Under the pieces are notes generated by a model, which was not told the DNA's origin, ran no database searches, and saw only the letters and a list, made by a program, of their open reading frames with translations. 64,000 nucleotides of DNA. Source: Niallia alba. Its GTDB lineage: Bacteria; Bacillota; Bacilli; Bacillales; Cytobacillaceae. Of this stretch, positions 29,603 to 38,349 are shown piece by piece. Both the position numbers and the translations under genes were made by a program. Numbering within the stretch: the first letter of the stretch is position 1; every line of letters starts with the position of its first letter. Where the stretch lies: contig NZ_JABBPK010000001.1 of the NCBI RefSeq assembly GCF_012933555.1, positions 4,876,001 to 4,940,000 on the forward strand, read 5' to 3'.

Positions 29603-29994
29603 ATCATTTTTATATTGCGAAATTAATCATAACGAACTAGACAAAAATAATCAATACCCGACAAACCTCAATAAAATGTTACATTTTCTGACGCTAAAAG
29701 GAATGAATTTTGAATATTTTTTAACAATTCTGTTAAATATGAAATAATTATTTTTTACTTGTCAGAATTTTTACCAAAATAAAAAATAATTTTTTCATAA
29801 AATAGCAGTTTCCAATGATCAATCGTTAATCTAGAAATATTTGTTATTAGCACAAGTTATATTTTCTAACATACCAGAAGCTTATTTTCCAAAAAATTCA
29901 TCTGCAAATTTTTAAAAATTTTTTTATATAACTCATTTTTTTCTTATTATAGGGAATAAACAGTACTAATAAGACATAGAAAGGAGTACTACGA
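29603..29994. other. AT-rich intergenic region
   Basis: About 390 bases between the divergent livJ and lipoprotein genes. It is very AT-rich with many A/T runs. TATTATAG near 29947 could be the -10 of the lipoprotein gene, whose AAAGGAG site is at 29980-29986. CodY-like fragments (ATTTTCTGAC at 29683, GTCAGAATTTT at 29762) occur, but no full box is convincing. Confidence 0.4.
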
Positions 29995-30786
29995 ATGAAA
30001 AAAATTCTATTCTTTTCACTCTTCACCTTTTCTCTTATAGCAAGTGGCTGTTCCAATGGTTCAACAGACAGTCAACCTGATTCACCGACAGAGGAAAAAG
30101 CAAATGCTGCTGGACAAGCTAATACGGAAACTGATCAGACTACTGAGGAACCCCCTTCAACCGATGAACAGATTAAAGAAATTCGATCTATGCTTAAGAT
30201 GAAAGATAATAAATTACCGACGAAATTTCCTATAACAGATTCTGAATATATTGCAGCTAAAATTAATGAAAATGAAACAGATGGATATTCTATTTCGTTC
30301 TATCAGACGCAAGAAGCTGTCTCTATCAATGATGAGTCTTTAGCTACAAATGACAATCTGATTGCGACTTTTAAAGCTGAAACATTCGATGATGAAAACA
30401 AACAAAAGGAACTTTTCCCTGAAGTTTCATTAGACTCTGTACCGGATGACATGAAGGTAGATTTAGGGCATCAAATTACCGGAATGAGGGAAGGAGCAGC
30501 TGGAAGTTCGTATTTAGTTTGGAAAGAAGGACGTTGGGTGTTACAAATTAAATCGATTTCTGAAGATCAATTAGATTCTGTTGATATTGCAAGAAAGATG
30601 GTGGACTATTTAGAGGAGAATGCCCTCCCAGTACCTAAAGAAAATGGACGAGTGGAAGTAAACTATCCAAAAAATGCGGAGGAAGTAGAGATAACGGCGA
30701 GATGGGAAGAAGGAAATGTTGTCTATACATTAGAAACTGCAGAAGTGCCGATAAATGCTTTAATGATGACTGTCTCAACAGAATGA
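29995..30786 (+). CDS. hypothetical lipoprotein
   Basis: A 263-aa protein with a clear lipoprotein signal (MKKILFFSLFTFSLIASGC, Cys 19), then an acidic, low-complexity linker rich in Ser, Thr, Glu and Asp (20-60). A soluble domain from ~65 to the end has alternating beta-like segments (GYSISFYQTQEAV, EKANAAG). I do not recognise the family. It is monocistronic, with a good SD (AAAGGAG) and its own terminator. Anchoring on the outer membrane face is inferred from the lipobox. Confidence 0.8.
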   Translation: MKKILFFSLFTFSLIASGCSNGSTDSQPDSPTEEKANAAGQANTETDQTTEEPPSTDEQIKEIRSMLKMKDNKLPTKFPITDSEYIAAKINENETDGYSISFYQTQEAVSINDESLATNDNLIATFKAETFDDENKQKELFPEVSLDSVPDDMKVDLGHQITGMREGAAGSSYLVWKEGRWVLQIKSISEDQLDSVDIARKMVDYLEENALPVPKENGRVEVNYPKNAEEVEITARWEEGNVVYTLETAEVPINALMMTVSTE

Positions 30787-30860
30787 GTCATAACTGGAAA
30801 ATCATGATACTTTGAGAATATTGGTTAAATCCACTTGGATTGCAGCCAAACTTCTATATA

Positions 30861-30915
30861 AAAAAGAGTTGTTGGAAAAGTAGTAACTCTCTCTTCTCCA
30901 ATAACTCTTTTTTCT
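30861..30915 (+). terminator. terminator of the lipoprotein gene
   Basis: AAAGAGTTGTTGGA pairs with TCCAATAACTCTTT (one GU pair), followed by TTTTTC. The symmetric A-run could also serve the convergent gene. Confidence 0.8.
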
Positions 30916-31029
30916 ATACTATTCTTTCATAAGAATACTGACTTGAGAATACATTTTCTCTTCATATGGAGCGAGCGATGTTCCAACTACAAGCTACGTA
31001 TTCAAAACTATAAACACACCTAATGGAAT

Positions 31030-32112
31030 TTAGACCCGTACTTTCATCACTGAACAATCATCACATTGGATCATACTTTTAATTAGTTCTTTGTTCTTCT
31101 CTTCGAATAGTTCATTATGGGATGATACCATCGCGCTATTGCTTGCGTCTGGCTGGATAAATAATTTCGCCTTATTAACTGCATTTGCGGCATCTTGGAA
31201 AGCTCCTGCAATTAAATGAACTTTTCCTTCATGCTTTAGAATATCTCCTGCGGCAAATATTCCAGGTACAGATGTCTCACTGTTAACATTGCCTGCTATG
31301 TAAAAATCCTCAAGCATCTCAATTTTCAATTTACTATTCTTTAATAAGGAAGAATCCATTTCATAGCCATGGTTGATGACTACTTCATCTACTTTCAAAG
31401 TAGTCATTTCCTCCATTTTTGTATTCGTTAATTCAACCGAATCAATACAATTATGGCTTTCGTTGGCAATCAATTTCGTGATAGAGGTATGGAATAAGCA
31501 ATCTACGTTACTTTCTAACAGTTCTCTTGCTTTTGCCTCGTGACCTGCAAGGGTATCTTTTCTACATGTTAAATACACTTTCTTTGCGATTGGCTCTAGT
31601 TCGAGTGCCCAGTCAACTGCTGAATTTCCACCACCAGAAAGAACGACAACCTTATCTCTAAAGTGCATTAAAGATTTTACTGTATAATTTAAGTTTGATA
31701 CCTCAAATCTTTCTGCACCTTCTATTTTTAATTTTTGTGGAGTAACGATTCCACTTCCTACTGCAACAATGACTGTTTTAGAATAATGGATTTCTCCTGA
31801 ATCTGTTTCTAATAAGAATATCCCTTCCTCATTTTTAGAAATAGAATGGATCTTCGTATTTGTTACTACTTCTGGTTTAAAAGTTAAACCTTGCTGGACA
31901 AGCTGCTCTCTTAACTTCTCACCTGGCATTGGAGTGATGCCGCCAACATCCCAGATCATTTTCTCTGGATATAAATGCAGCTTTCCACCTAGCTGTGGCA
32001 AAAATTCAATAATTTTTGTTTTCATTTCTCTTAGCCCACTATAAAAAGCAGAATATAAGCCTGCTGGTCCGCCGCCAATTATCGTCACATCGAATAATTC
32101 TGTATGATCCAT
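31030..32112 (-). CDS. ferredoxin/flavodoxin-NADP+ reductase, thioredoxin-reductase type (YcgT/YumC-like)
   Basis: A 360-aa two-domain flavoprotein. FAD site IIGGGPAGLYSAFYSGLREM lies near the N-terminus, the NADP-binding domain has VVLSGGGNSAVDWA, and GIFAAGDI appears near the C-terminus. The redox-active CxxC of true thioredoxin reductases is absent from the middle domain, as in FNR2 enzymes. It passes electrons from NADPH to ferredoxin or flavodoxin. It is ~25 residues longer than the 332-336 aa I recall for YumC and YcgT and ends with an extra MIQCDDCSVMKVRV containing CxxC. ATG at 32112 is preferred (GGAG 11 bases upstream) over the GTG at 32124. A Fur-like box upstream recalls Fur control of ycgT. 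Confidence 0.85.
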   Translation of the reverse strand: MDHTELFDVTIIGGGPAGLYSAFYSGLREMKTKIIEFLPQLGGKLHLYPEKMIWDVGGITPMPGEKLREQLVQQGLTFKPEVVTNTKIHSISKNEEGIFLLETDSGEIHYSKTVIVAVGSGIVTPQKLKIEGAERFEVSNLNYTVKSLMHFRDKVVVLSGGGNSAVDWALELEPIAKKVYLTCRKDTLAGHEAKARELLESNVDCLFHTSITKLIANESHNCIDSVELTNTKMEEMTTLKVDEVVINHGYEMDSSLLKNSKLKIEMLEDFYIAGNVNSETSVPGIFAAGDILKHEGKVHLIAGAFQDAANAVNKAKLFIQPDASNSAMVSSHNELFEEKNKELIKSMIQCDDCSVMKVRV

Positions 32113-32186
32113 TAACCCGCTCACTCCTATTATTAAAGTTTTGTACTATCTATATATGATTACATCATTCTATTTATTAGTTAAAT

Positions 32187-32201
32187 TGATTATCATTCTC
32201 A
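32187..32201 (-). promoter_or_regulatory. Fur-like box upstream of the reductase gene
   Basis: TGATTATCATTCTCA matches the 7-1-7 Fur pattern TGATAATnATTATCA at 12 of 14 defined positions. It lies 75 bases before the reductase start. Iron control is inferred. Confidence 0.45.
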
Positions 32202-32473
32202 GTTACATACTACCTCTTTTTTTGAATTTTATCAATCCTATAAAGAAAACTTTTAAAGATGGTGGGCGAGAAATAGAAAAAGCTCATTTTGTCTATGTAA
32301 AGGATAGAATTAAGAGTTATTTAGTGGATTAGGTAGTATTTTTAAGCATACCGCCTATTTAGTTTAATCAGAAAAAACTTTATGAACGATATGAACTGTA
32401 TATGCTTTATTATCATGTTTGCCCTTTATAAGAAATGTTTTATATAATTATTGTAGCTCTACAGGAGAAGGAT

Positions 32474-32557
32474 ATGGATAAATCCCATTACCATACTGGG
32501 AGTAATACAAAGCAAGTAATACTTTACAAAACCATTCTAACCAAAGTTCCACCTTAA
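32474..32557 (+). CDS. possible 27-aa leader ORF upstream of opuA
   Basis: ATG is preceded by AGGAG at 7-base spacing, and a promoter-like TTGCCC-N18-TATAAT lies about 40 bases further upstream. It encodes 27 residues beginning MDKSHYHTGS with no known motif, and ends 127 bases before opuAA. The rest of the 570-bp gap between the reductase and opuAA shows no convincing gene. It may be a chance ORF. Confidence 0.25.
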   Translation: MDKSHYHTGSNTKQVILYKTILTKVPP

Positions 32558-32684
32558 GTATTGCCATTATACTCGCTTAATTCCTACTATTCCTCTAAAA
32601 ATAATCAACTTTATTTTCTATTTCCATTTTATTTATCCATATCCTAAAAAATCTCCCAGATAAAACTTTAAGGAGAAGTGATGA

Positions 32685-33881
32685 ATGTATAAAATCGAAG
32701 TCAAAAATCTTACAAAAATATTTGGAGGAAACCCAAAGGAAGGACTAAAAAGACTCCAAGCTGGCGAAGAAAAAACGAAAATACTTAAAGAAACAGGAAT
32801 GACAATTGGGGTAGATAATGCCTCCTTTCATGTAAAACAAGGAGAATTCTTTGTCATTATGGGTTTATCCGGCAGTGGGAAATCTACACTTATTCGCCTA
32901 GTTAACCGACTAATCGAACCAACTTCTGGTGAAGTATTAATTGATGGAAAAAATATAACCAGCATGAATAAAAAAGAGCTTATCGATATCCGACGGAAAA
33001 AACTTAGTATGGTTTTTCAGAATTTTGCATTATTTCCAAATCGAACAGTTCAAGAAAACGTGGAATACGGTTTAGAAATTCAAGGTCATCCTAAGAACGA
33101 TCGGGCAAAAAAAGCTACAAAAGCTATCCATGATGTTGGTTTAAAAGGGTATGAAGCAAGTTATCCTAATCAACTTAGTGGCGGTATGCAGCAACGCGTA
33201 GGTCTTGCTAGAGCATTAGCCAATGATAGCGATATCCTGTTAATGGATGAAGCATTTAGTGCGTTAGATCCGCTTATTCGGAAAGAAATGCAGGATGAGC
33301 TCATCCGTTTACAAAACAAGCTAGGCAAAACGATTATCTTTATCACCCATGACTTAGATGAAGCACTTAAGTTAGGTGATCGAATTGCAATTATGAAAAA
33401 TGGTTCCATTGTACAATTAGGTACAGCGGAAGAAATACTAGAAAAGCCTGCGAATGATTATGTTTCTAGTTTTGTTGAAGATGTAGATCGTTCCAAGGTA
33501 TTAGTGGCAGGTCATATTATGAAACAACCAGATTTAATTACTACTTGGAAGGATGGCCCGAGAGTAGCGGTAAGGAAAATGGAGGAAGCTGGTCTATCAA
33601 GTATCTTTGTCGTAGATAAGGATAAACAACTTAAAGGTATCCTGACCATTGATGCTGCCATTAATGCGTTCAAAGAAAATAAATGGGTTGAGGATGTATT
33701 AGAGCATGACTTCCATTCAACCACATACGATACACCATTAAATGATTTAATTGGCGTTGCAGCAGAATCAAAATTCCCCATTGCAGTCACAGAAAATAAT
33801 AGATTGCTAGGAATCATCGTTCGAGTCTCTATATTGTCTGGACTTATTCTTGGAAAAGAACAAAAGGAGGCTATCGTATGA
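32685..33881 (+). CDS. opuAA: glycine betaine ABC transporter ATPase
   Basis: A 398-aa ProV/OpuAA-type ATPase with Walker A GLSGSGKST near residue 64, LSGGMQQRVGLARAL, Walker B ILLMDEAFSALDP, and two C-terminal CBS domains (about 280-395) that sense ionic strength or cyclic-di-AMP in this family. It energises import of glycine betaine or proline betaine under osmotic stress. AAGGAG precedes the ATG, and the stop overlaps opuAB by 4 bases. Confidence 0.94.
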   Translation: MYKIEVKNLTKIFGGNPKEGLKRLQAGEEKTKILKETGMTIGVDNASFHVKQGEFFVIMGLSGSGKSTLIRLVNRLIEPTSGEVLIDGKNITSMNKKELIDIRRKKLSMVFQNFALFPNRTVQENVEYGLEIQGHPKNDRAKKATKAIHDVGLKGYEASYPNQLSGGMQQRVGLARALANDSDILLMDEAFSALDPLIRKEMQDELIRLQNKLGKTIIFITHDLDEALKLGDRIAIMKNGSIVQLGTAEEILEKPANDYVSSFVEDVDRSKVLVAGHIMKQPDLITTWKDGPRVAVRKMEEAGLSSIFVVDKDKQLKGILTIDAAINAFKENKWVEDVLEHDFHSTTYDTPLNDLIGVAAESKFPIAVTENNRLLGIIVRVSILSGLILGKEQKEAIV

Positions 33882-34708
33882 ATTATTTCTTCTTTCCACT
33901 AGAAGATTGGACAAATCAATTTGTAGACAATTGGCTATTGCCAGTCTTAGGTGACTTTTTCAACTCCTTTAGCGGAGTGTTAAGCATATTTATTAATGCT
34001 GTCACTAATTTATTTACCTTTATTCCTGCTGAAATAATCGCAATCCTCTTAGCACTATTAGCATGGCGCCTTGCCGGAAGAGGAATCGCAATTTTTACAA
34101 TTATTGGTGCACTTTACTTAGGTTCAGTAGGTTTATGGACAGGTGCTATGCAAACATTAGCTATTGTTATCGTAGCAACCTTTTTCTCAATCGTTGTTGG
34201 TATCCCATTGGGAATATTTACAGCTAAAAATCGAACATTGGATCATATTGTTAGACCAATTCTCGATTTCATGCAAACATTACCAAGCTTTGTCTATTTA
34301 ATCCCTGCTATTCTACTCTTTGGTCTAGGAGAAGTACCAGCAGTTATCTCTACTTTCGTTTTTGCTACTCCACCTGCAGTACGCATGACGAGTTTAGCTA
34401 TTAAACAAGTTCCTGCTGATATTGTGGAAGCTGCTAAGGCTTTCGGTTCTACTTCTTGGCAGTTACTTGTTAAGGTTCAGCTTCCAAATGCCATTCCAAC
34501 TATTATGGCAGGAATTAACCAAACGATTATGTTGGCATTATCAATGGCAGTTATCGCCTCGATGATTGGCTCACCTGGATTAGGAAGTACTGTTTTATCC
34601 GGTATTTCTAGTGTAAATGTTGGATTAGGCCTTACTGGTGGATTAGGTATTGTTGTCCTTGCGATTATACTGGATCGAATTACACAAGGATTAGGAAAAA
34701 AAGCATAA
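33878..34708 (+). CDS. opuAB: glycine betaine ABC transporter permease
   Basis: A 276-aa ProW/OpuAB-type permease with seven to eight membrane segments. The EAA region is DIVEAAKAFGSTSWQLLVKV and the conserved MIGSPGLGSTVLSGI follows. The start overlaps opuAA (ATGA) with AAAGGAGG upstream, so it is translationally coupled. Confidence 0.94.
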   Translation: MNYFFFPLEDWTNQFVDNWLLPVLGDFFNSFSGVLSIFINAVTNLFTFIPAEIIAILLALLAWRLAGRGIAIFTIIGALYLGSVGLWTGAMQTLAIVIVATFFSIVVGIPLGIFTAKNRTLDHIVRPILDFMQTLPSFVYLIPAILLFGLGEVPAVISTFVFATPPAVRMTSLAIKQVPADIVEAAKAFGSTSWQLLVKVQLPNAIPTIMAGINQTIMLALSMAVIASMIGSPGLGSTVLSGISSVNVGLGLTGGLGIVVLAIILDRITQGLGKKA

Positions 34709-34750
34709 AAAAACGATACTATTTTACAAAAGAAAGGAAGTATAAATTTT

Positions 34751-35623
34751 ATGAAAAAATGGAAATTTAGCTTTTTACTGTTATTACTATTTACCCTTTT
34801 AGTTGGATGTTCTTCTCAAACGCAAAATACTGGTGGAAATGGGACGAACAATAGCGAAACGATCACATTTGGAGTGACTCCTTGGACTAGTACAGTTCCT
34901 CCAACAAAAGTAGCTAAACTTTTATTAGAAGATATGGGCTATACAGTGGAAGAGAAAAATGCAGATGCTGGTGGCGTTTATACTGGCCTTTCTCGAGGTG
35001 ATTTAGATGTATTTATGGATTCTTGGTTACCTGATATGCATGCAAATTATATGAATCGATACAAAAGTCAAATTGAAGATGTAGCAGTCAGCTATACAGA
35101 AGGGGAGCTTGGATGGGTTATTCCGTCTAATGTGGAAGGCATTGATAGCATTGAAGATCTGAAAGGAAAAGAGGATCTTTTCGGTGGAAAAGTATATGGT
35201 ATTGAAGAAGGGGCAGGAATGACTATTACTTCAAAAGAAATGATTGAAGAATATGGGTTAGACTTAGAATATGTTGCTTCTAGTGAAGGTGGTATGTTAG
35301 CGCAAGCGTCTAAGCTTATGAAAAGCGGTGATCCCGTTCTTTTCCTCGGATGGCGTCCACATCCAATGTTTGTTGATTATGATTTAAAGGTATTAGAAGA
35401 TCCAAAAGGTTTCTTTAAAACATCTGAAGTTCATGTCGTTGCAAATAATAGTTTGAAAGAAGAAGCACCTGAAGTACACGAATTTTTAAGTAATTGGAGC
35501 ATGCCTGTTGAAGATATTGAAGAAATGATTGTGAAGATTGACAATGGGGCAGATGAGGAAGAAGTTGCGCAGGAATGGATTGATAATAATCAAGATTTAG
35601 TTAATGCGATGTTAGGGAAATAA
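34751..35623 (+). CDS. opuAC: glycine betaine binding lipoprotein
   Basis: A 290-aa OpuAC/ProX-type substrate-binding lipoprotein with signal peptide and lipobox LLVGC (Cys 20). The domain opens ITFGVTPWTSTVPPTK and includes VFMDSWLPDMH and FLGWRPHPMF, whose Trp residues line the betaine cage in this family. It follows opuAB after 42 bases with AAAGGAAG. A clean terminator comes next, completing a three-gene operon. Confidence 0.94.
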   Translation: MKKWKFSFLLLLLFTLLVGCSSQTQNTGGNGTNNSETITFGVTPWTSTVPPTKVAKLLLEDMGYTVEEKNADAGGVYTGLSRGDLDVFMDSWLPDMHANYMNRYKSQIEDVAVSYTEGELGWVIPSNVEGIDSIEDLKGKEDLFGGKVYGIEEGAGMTITSKEMIEEYGLDLEYVASSEGGMLAQASKLMKSGDPVLFLGWRPHPMFVDYDLKVLEDPKGFFKTSEVHVVANNSLKEEAPEVHEFLSNWSMPVEDIEEMIVKIDNGADEEEVAQEWIDNNQDLVNAMLGK

Positions 35624-35683
35624 AGAAAAAACGAGTTACTTAAAAATAACAAGTTTAGTTTTAAAGTACAAAATTCACTATTT

Positions 35684-35711
35684 AAAAGAGGTGCAAATTA
35701 GCACCTCTTTT
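35684..35711 (+). terminator. terminator of the opuA operon
   Basis: AAAAGAGGTGC pairs perfectly with GCACCTCTTTT around AAATTA. The T-run is the end of the distal arm. Confidence 0.9.
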
Positions 35712-36113
35712 GTATTTATATTAAGAGGCTGGGACATAAGTATTCCAGCCAAGGATAATTCCGAACAATTATACGAAGATGCTAATGAATGTTCCGTATA
35801 ATTGTTCGGGCTTTTATTTGTTTTTCAAAGGATGTTTCCATGAAGTTTGGTGCGATTCCCCGCAGCCGGAATACACTTCGCTTTCCATGGGGCTCGCGCT
35901 GAGCCGCTTCGGCCTGTGGCCTGCAGGGTCTCAGACTGTCTCGCTAATCCCATAGGAGTCTTCGTGTATTCCGGCTGCTCTGTTTTTCCAACTAATTATA
36001 TTTCCTCTTGTAAAAAGTATGCGAAAGCAGCCGCTATTTACTAGCTATATTAGAAATTGTTCGTCTTTACAGAGTATCTATTTAGTTATGTCCCATCCTC
36101 GTATTTATATTAA
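35712..36113. mobile_element. miniature inverted-repeat element, copy C, with 13-bp target duplication
   Basis: The element (35725-36100, 376 bp) has 15-bp ends GAGGCTGGGACATAA and, inverted, GAGGATGGGACATAA. It is flanked exactly by GTATTTATATTAA at 35712-35724 and 36101-36113. Inside are the hairpin ACAATTATACG/CGTATAATTGT, the GC-rich palindromic module (about 35858-35981) and the TCTTTACAGAGTATCTATTTAG segment shared with copies A and B. There is no ORF, so it would be mobilised in trans. Confidence 0.85.
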
Positions 36114-36147
36114 GCTATTGATAACTGCAGTTTAAAGTGATGGTTTC

Positions 36148-36300
36148 TTAAAGTACTTCCATTATTTTGGATAAAATAAAAATGGAATTTGTTACTTCAA
36201 ATTCTCCGCTATTTAAGGAATGATTTGTATTTGGGATAACATCAATCTTTAAATTCGAGTTACTTAATTGGTCAATTTGATTTGAATTGAAACCCACCTC
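36148..36300 (-). pseudogene. alpha/beta hydrolase C-terminal remnant
   Basis: An open stretch of 50 codons on the minus strand includes LKIDVIPNTNHSLNSGEF and ends IFILSKIMEVL before TAA. NHSL with a preceding beta-strand is the usual context of the catalytic His in alpha/beta hydrolases. A stop (TAA) lies just before the stretch and no start codon with a ribosome site is present. The rest of the gene is absent, and the miniature element lies 35 bases beyond its 3' end. Confidence 0.6.
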
Positions 36301-36356
36301 TTATTTAAGAAGTTTGTCTAAAGTCCGAATTGGATGCCTTATACGAATTAGGCAAA

Positions 36357-37925
36357 TCAATAACTATCTAGCCCCTCATAATGGAAGTATGCGAAATCGG
36401 CGTGGGTGGCTGCTTTTTTGTCCATATCGTGGACAGCTATTCCGATGAAGTTTCCAGTAAATCCTCCTGCTAAAAATAGGAGGTCTTGAGTGCTGACTAT
36501 TTCTTGCCAAGGTTCTTCTTCATCTGATCGGAAGCAAAAGTTTCCTGTAGCTCCATTTCCAATGACCTTTAGTTGTATTTCTTTCCTAGTAATAGGTATT
36601 ATCGTTGGGTCTAGTTGAAACAGTCCACTTTCACAACGCATGAACCGAAGAACACGCCCCTTCTCTTCCTCATATGTTACGTAAACATATAGATAATTGC
36701 TATCGTTTAAATAAAGCATAAGCCCAGCCATTTGATTAAAAGTTGTAGGATGGAATTCCACTTTTGTTTCTACCTGAAAGTGAAAGTCTTTTTGACGAAT
36801 GGCTAGAATATGATGCTCAAACAAGGACTGAACGGAATCGCCTGAAACCATGCGCAAATAACCGTTTCTACTTGTTAAATCACACCAAGAATCATCCGCT
36901 AAAATGCGTAAAGTATTCCATTCTTTTTTTAAAGGTCCTGTAAAATCATCTTCGAAATCAGTAGCCTTTTTGAAGACTACCTGTTCACTCGTAACAATTT
37001 CAGTCAAAAGACTGGGACCTTTTTCCCCTGAGGCAAGACGAAGCCAGCCATCCTCTGTCCAATAAACCTCTTCTATCGCCGTTTCTCTTCCTAATATGGC
37101 AGCTTTTTTTTGCAATGGCCTTGTGCATAAATAAACCATATACCAATTCCCAAACGGTGTCTGCACAATGCTTCCATGTCCTGAGCATTGGAGTAATGAT
37201 TCGGGTTTATCGCTTGCAGTAAGCATAGGGTAGTCAGGATCTAATTCATAAGGACCCGTTATTGCTTTTGATCGACAAACAGTAACAGAATGTCCCTTTC
37301 CAGTCCCTCCTTCTGCGGTTATTAAATAGTAATAATCTTTATAATAATACAAATGAGGAGCTTCCGTTTTAGCTAATTCTGTGCCATCAAATATTTTATA
37401 AACTGGACCGATTAATGTTTGATTCTTTGTGTCAAATTCTTGCATGACAATACCTGCTGATTTATTTCCTGTTGTCATTCGATAATCCCATATTTCGTTT
37501 AACAGCCATTTGCGTCCATCTTTATCATGAAATAAGGAGGGGTCAAAACCACTGCTGTTCAAATAGACAGGACTGGACCAAGCTCCAGTTATATTTGGTG
37601 CGGTAATCAAATAGTTATGGCAATCCTTAAATGGCCTTTTCGTACTTTTTACATCGGTGTAAATAAGGTAGAAGAGCCCATCTGAATAGCTAATCTGTGG
37701 AGCCCATATACTACCGTTCTGTGGATTTCCTCTTAAATCTACTTGATTTGTAATCACATCTGTTTGATGCTCCCAATGGATTAAATCCTTCGATTGATAG
37801 ATACGCACACCTGGTAACCATTCAAAAGAGGAAACAGCAATATAATATGTGTCACCTAGCCTTAGGATATTGGGATCTGGATTAAACCCACGTAAGATGG
37901 GATTTTTAATAGGAATTCGATACAT
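36357..37925 (-). CDS. GH43 beta-xylosidase / alpha-L-arabinofuranosidase-like enzyme
   Basis: A 522-aa GH43 enzyme without signal peptide. It starts with NPILRGFNPDPNILRLGDTY (catalytic base Asp in NPDPN). The pKa-modulating Asp is in SGFDPSLFHD and the acid Glu in TEAPHLYYYK. A C-terminal beta-sandwich (about 325-520, ATDFEDDF onward) is typical of GH43 subfamilies 11/12. It would remove xylose or arabinose side chains from imported pectic or xylogalacturonan fragments. The start has AAAGGAGAA upstream and overlaps the DUF4064 gene end by 20 bases. The exact substrate is uncertain. Confidence 0.88.
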   Translation of the reverse strand: MYRIPIKNPILRGFNPDPNILRLGDTYYIAVSSFEWLPGVRIYQSKDLIHWEHQTDVITNQVDLRGNPQNGSIWAPQISYSDGLFYLIYTDVKSTKRPFKDCHNYLITAPNITGAWSSPVYLNSSGFDPSLFHDKDGRKWLLNEIWDYRMTTGNKSAGIVMQEFDTKNQTLIGPVYKIFDGTELAKTEAPHLYYYKDYYYLITAEGGTGKGHSVTVCRSKAITGPYELDPDYPMLTASDKPESLLQCSGHGSIVQTPFGNWYMVYLCTRPLQKKAAILGRETAIEEVYWTEDGWLRLASGEKGPSLLTEIVTSEQVVFKKATDFEDDFTGPLKKEWNTLRILADDSWCDLTSRNGYLRMVSGDSVQSLFEHHILAIRQKDFHFQVETKVEFHPTTFNQMAGLMLYLNDSNYLYVYVTYEEEKGRVLRFMRCESGLFQLDPTIIPITRKEIQLKVIGNGATGNFCFRSDEEEPWQEIVSTQDLLFLAGGFTGNFIGIAVHDMDKKAATHADFAYFHYEGLDSY

Positions 37926-38349
37926 ATGCTTCTCCTTTCTTGCTCAAACTAGCTCCTTTTCGAAACAAGCATAAAGCTCCTGCTAGAAAAAAGAGAAATG
38001 CGATTGGAAAAGCAATAAATTGGGTACCAATTAAGGTTGAAAGCCCAGCAACTAGGTATAGTACTGCTGCCCATTTCGGATAACGATTTCTCCAAATGAA
38101 GGCAGTCGCAGCCGCAACGAAAATTAGTACGAGTAATAAGGTGATGCCAAACCAGATAGATAAGACCTTCATTGCCTCTAGGCTATCTTGTACAGCACCT
38201 AAAGAAACGCCATCCTGAAGAATGGGAAAGACTGTTTCTTTATATGTTTCTTTATCCATAGAGGTCATCGTTAGCGAAAATCCCCCTAGAAATATGACAC
38301 AAAATACAATCCCTACCATTCCAATTATTGCTTCCCATTTTCGCTTCAT
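37906..38349 (-). CDS. DUF4064-type small membrane protein
   Basis: A 147-aa protein with four membrane segments (about 10-30, 65-90, 95-112, 115-130) and a short polar loop after the first. It resembles the DUF4064 proteins of Bacillus (MKRKWEAIIGMVGIVF start), whose function is unknown. It is embedded in the pectin operon by overlaps on both sides (4 bases with the pectinesterase, 20 with GH43), so it is co-translated with cytoplasmic enzymes, an unexpected place for such a protein. Confidence 0.7.
   Translation of the reverse strand: MKRKWEAIIGMVGIVFCVIFLGGFSLTMTSMDKETYKETVFPILQDGVSLGAVQDSLEAMKVLSIWFGITLLLVLIFVAAATAFIWRNRYPKWAAVLYLVAGLSTLIGTQFIAFPIAFLFFLAGALCLFRKGASLSKKGEAYVSNSY

Noticed and set aside
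29660-29780. CodY box before livJ
   Set aside because: ATTTTCTGAC and GTCAGAATTTT fragments are present, but neither reaches the 15-base AATTTTCWGAAAATT pattern with few mismatches.
32141-32332. 63-codon ORF with membrane-like composition between the reductase and opuA
   Set aside because: It starts with TTG or a later ATG with no ribosome binding site, overlaps the Fur-like box and the reductase promoter region, and shows no recognisable family.
35847-36044. 65-codon plus-strand ORF in miniature element C
   Set aside because: Generated by the GC-rich palindrome of the element, with no start signal and no conservation of frame in copies A and B.
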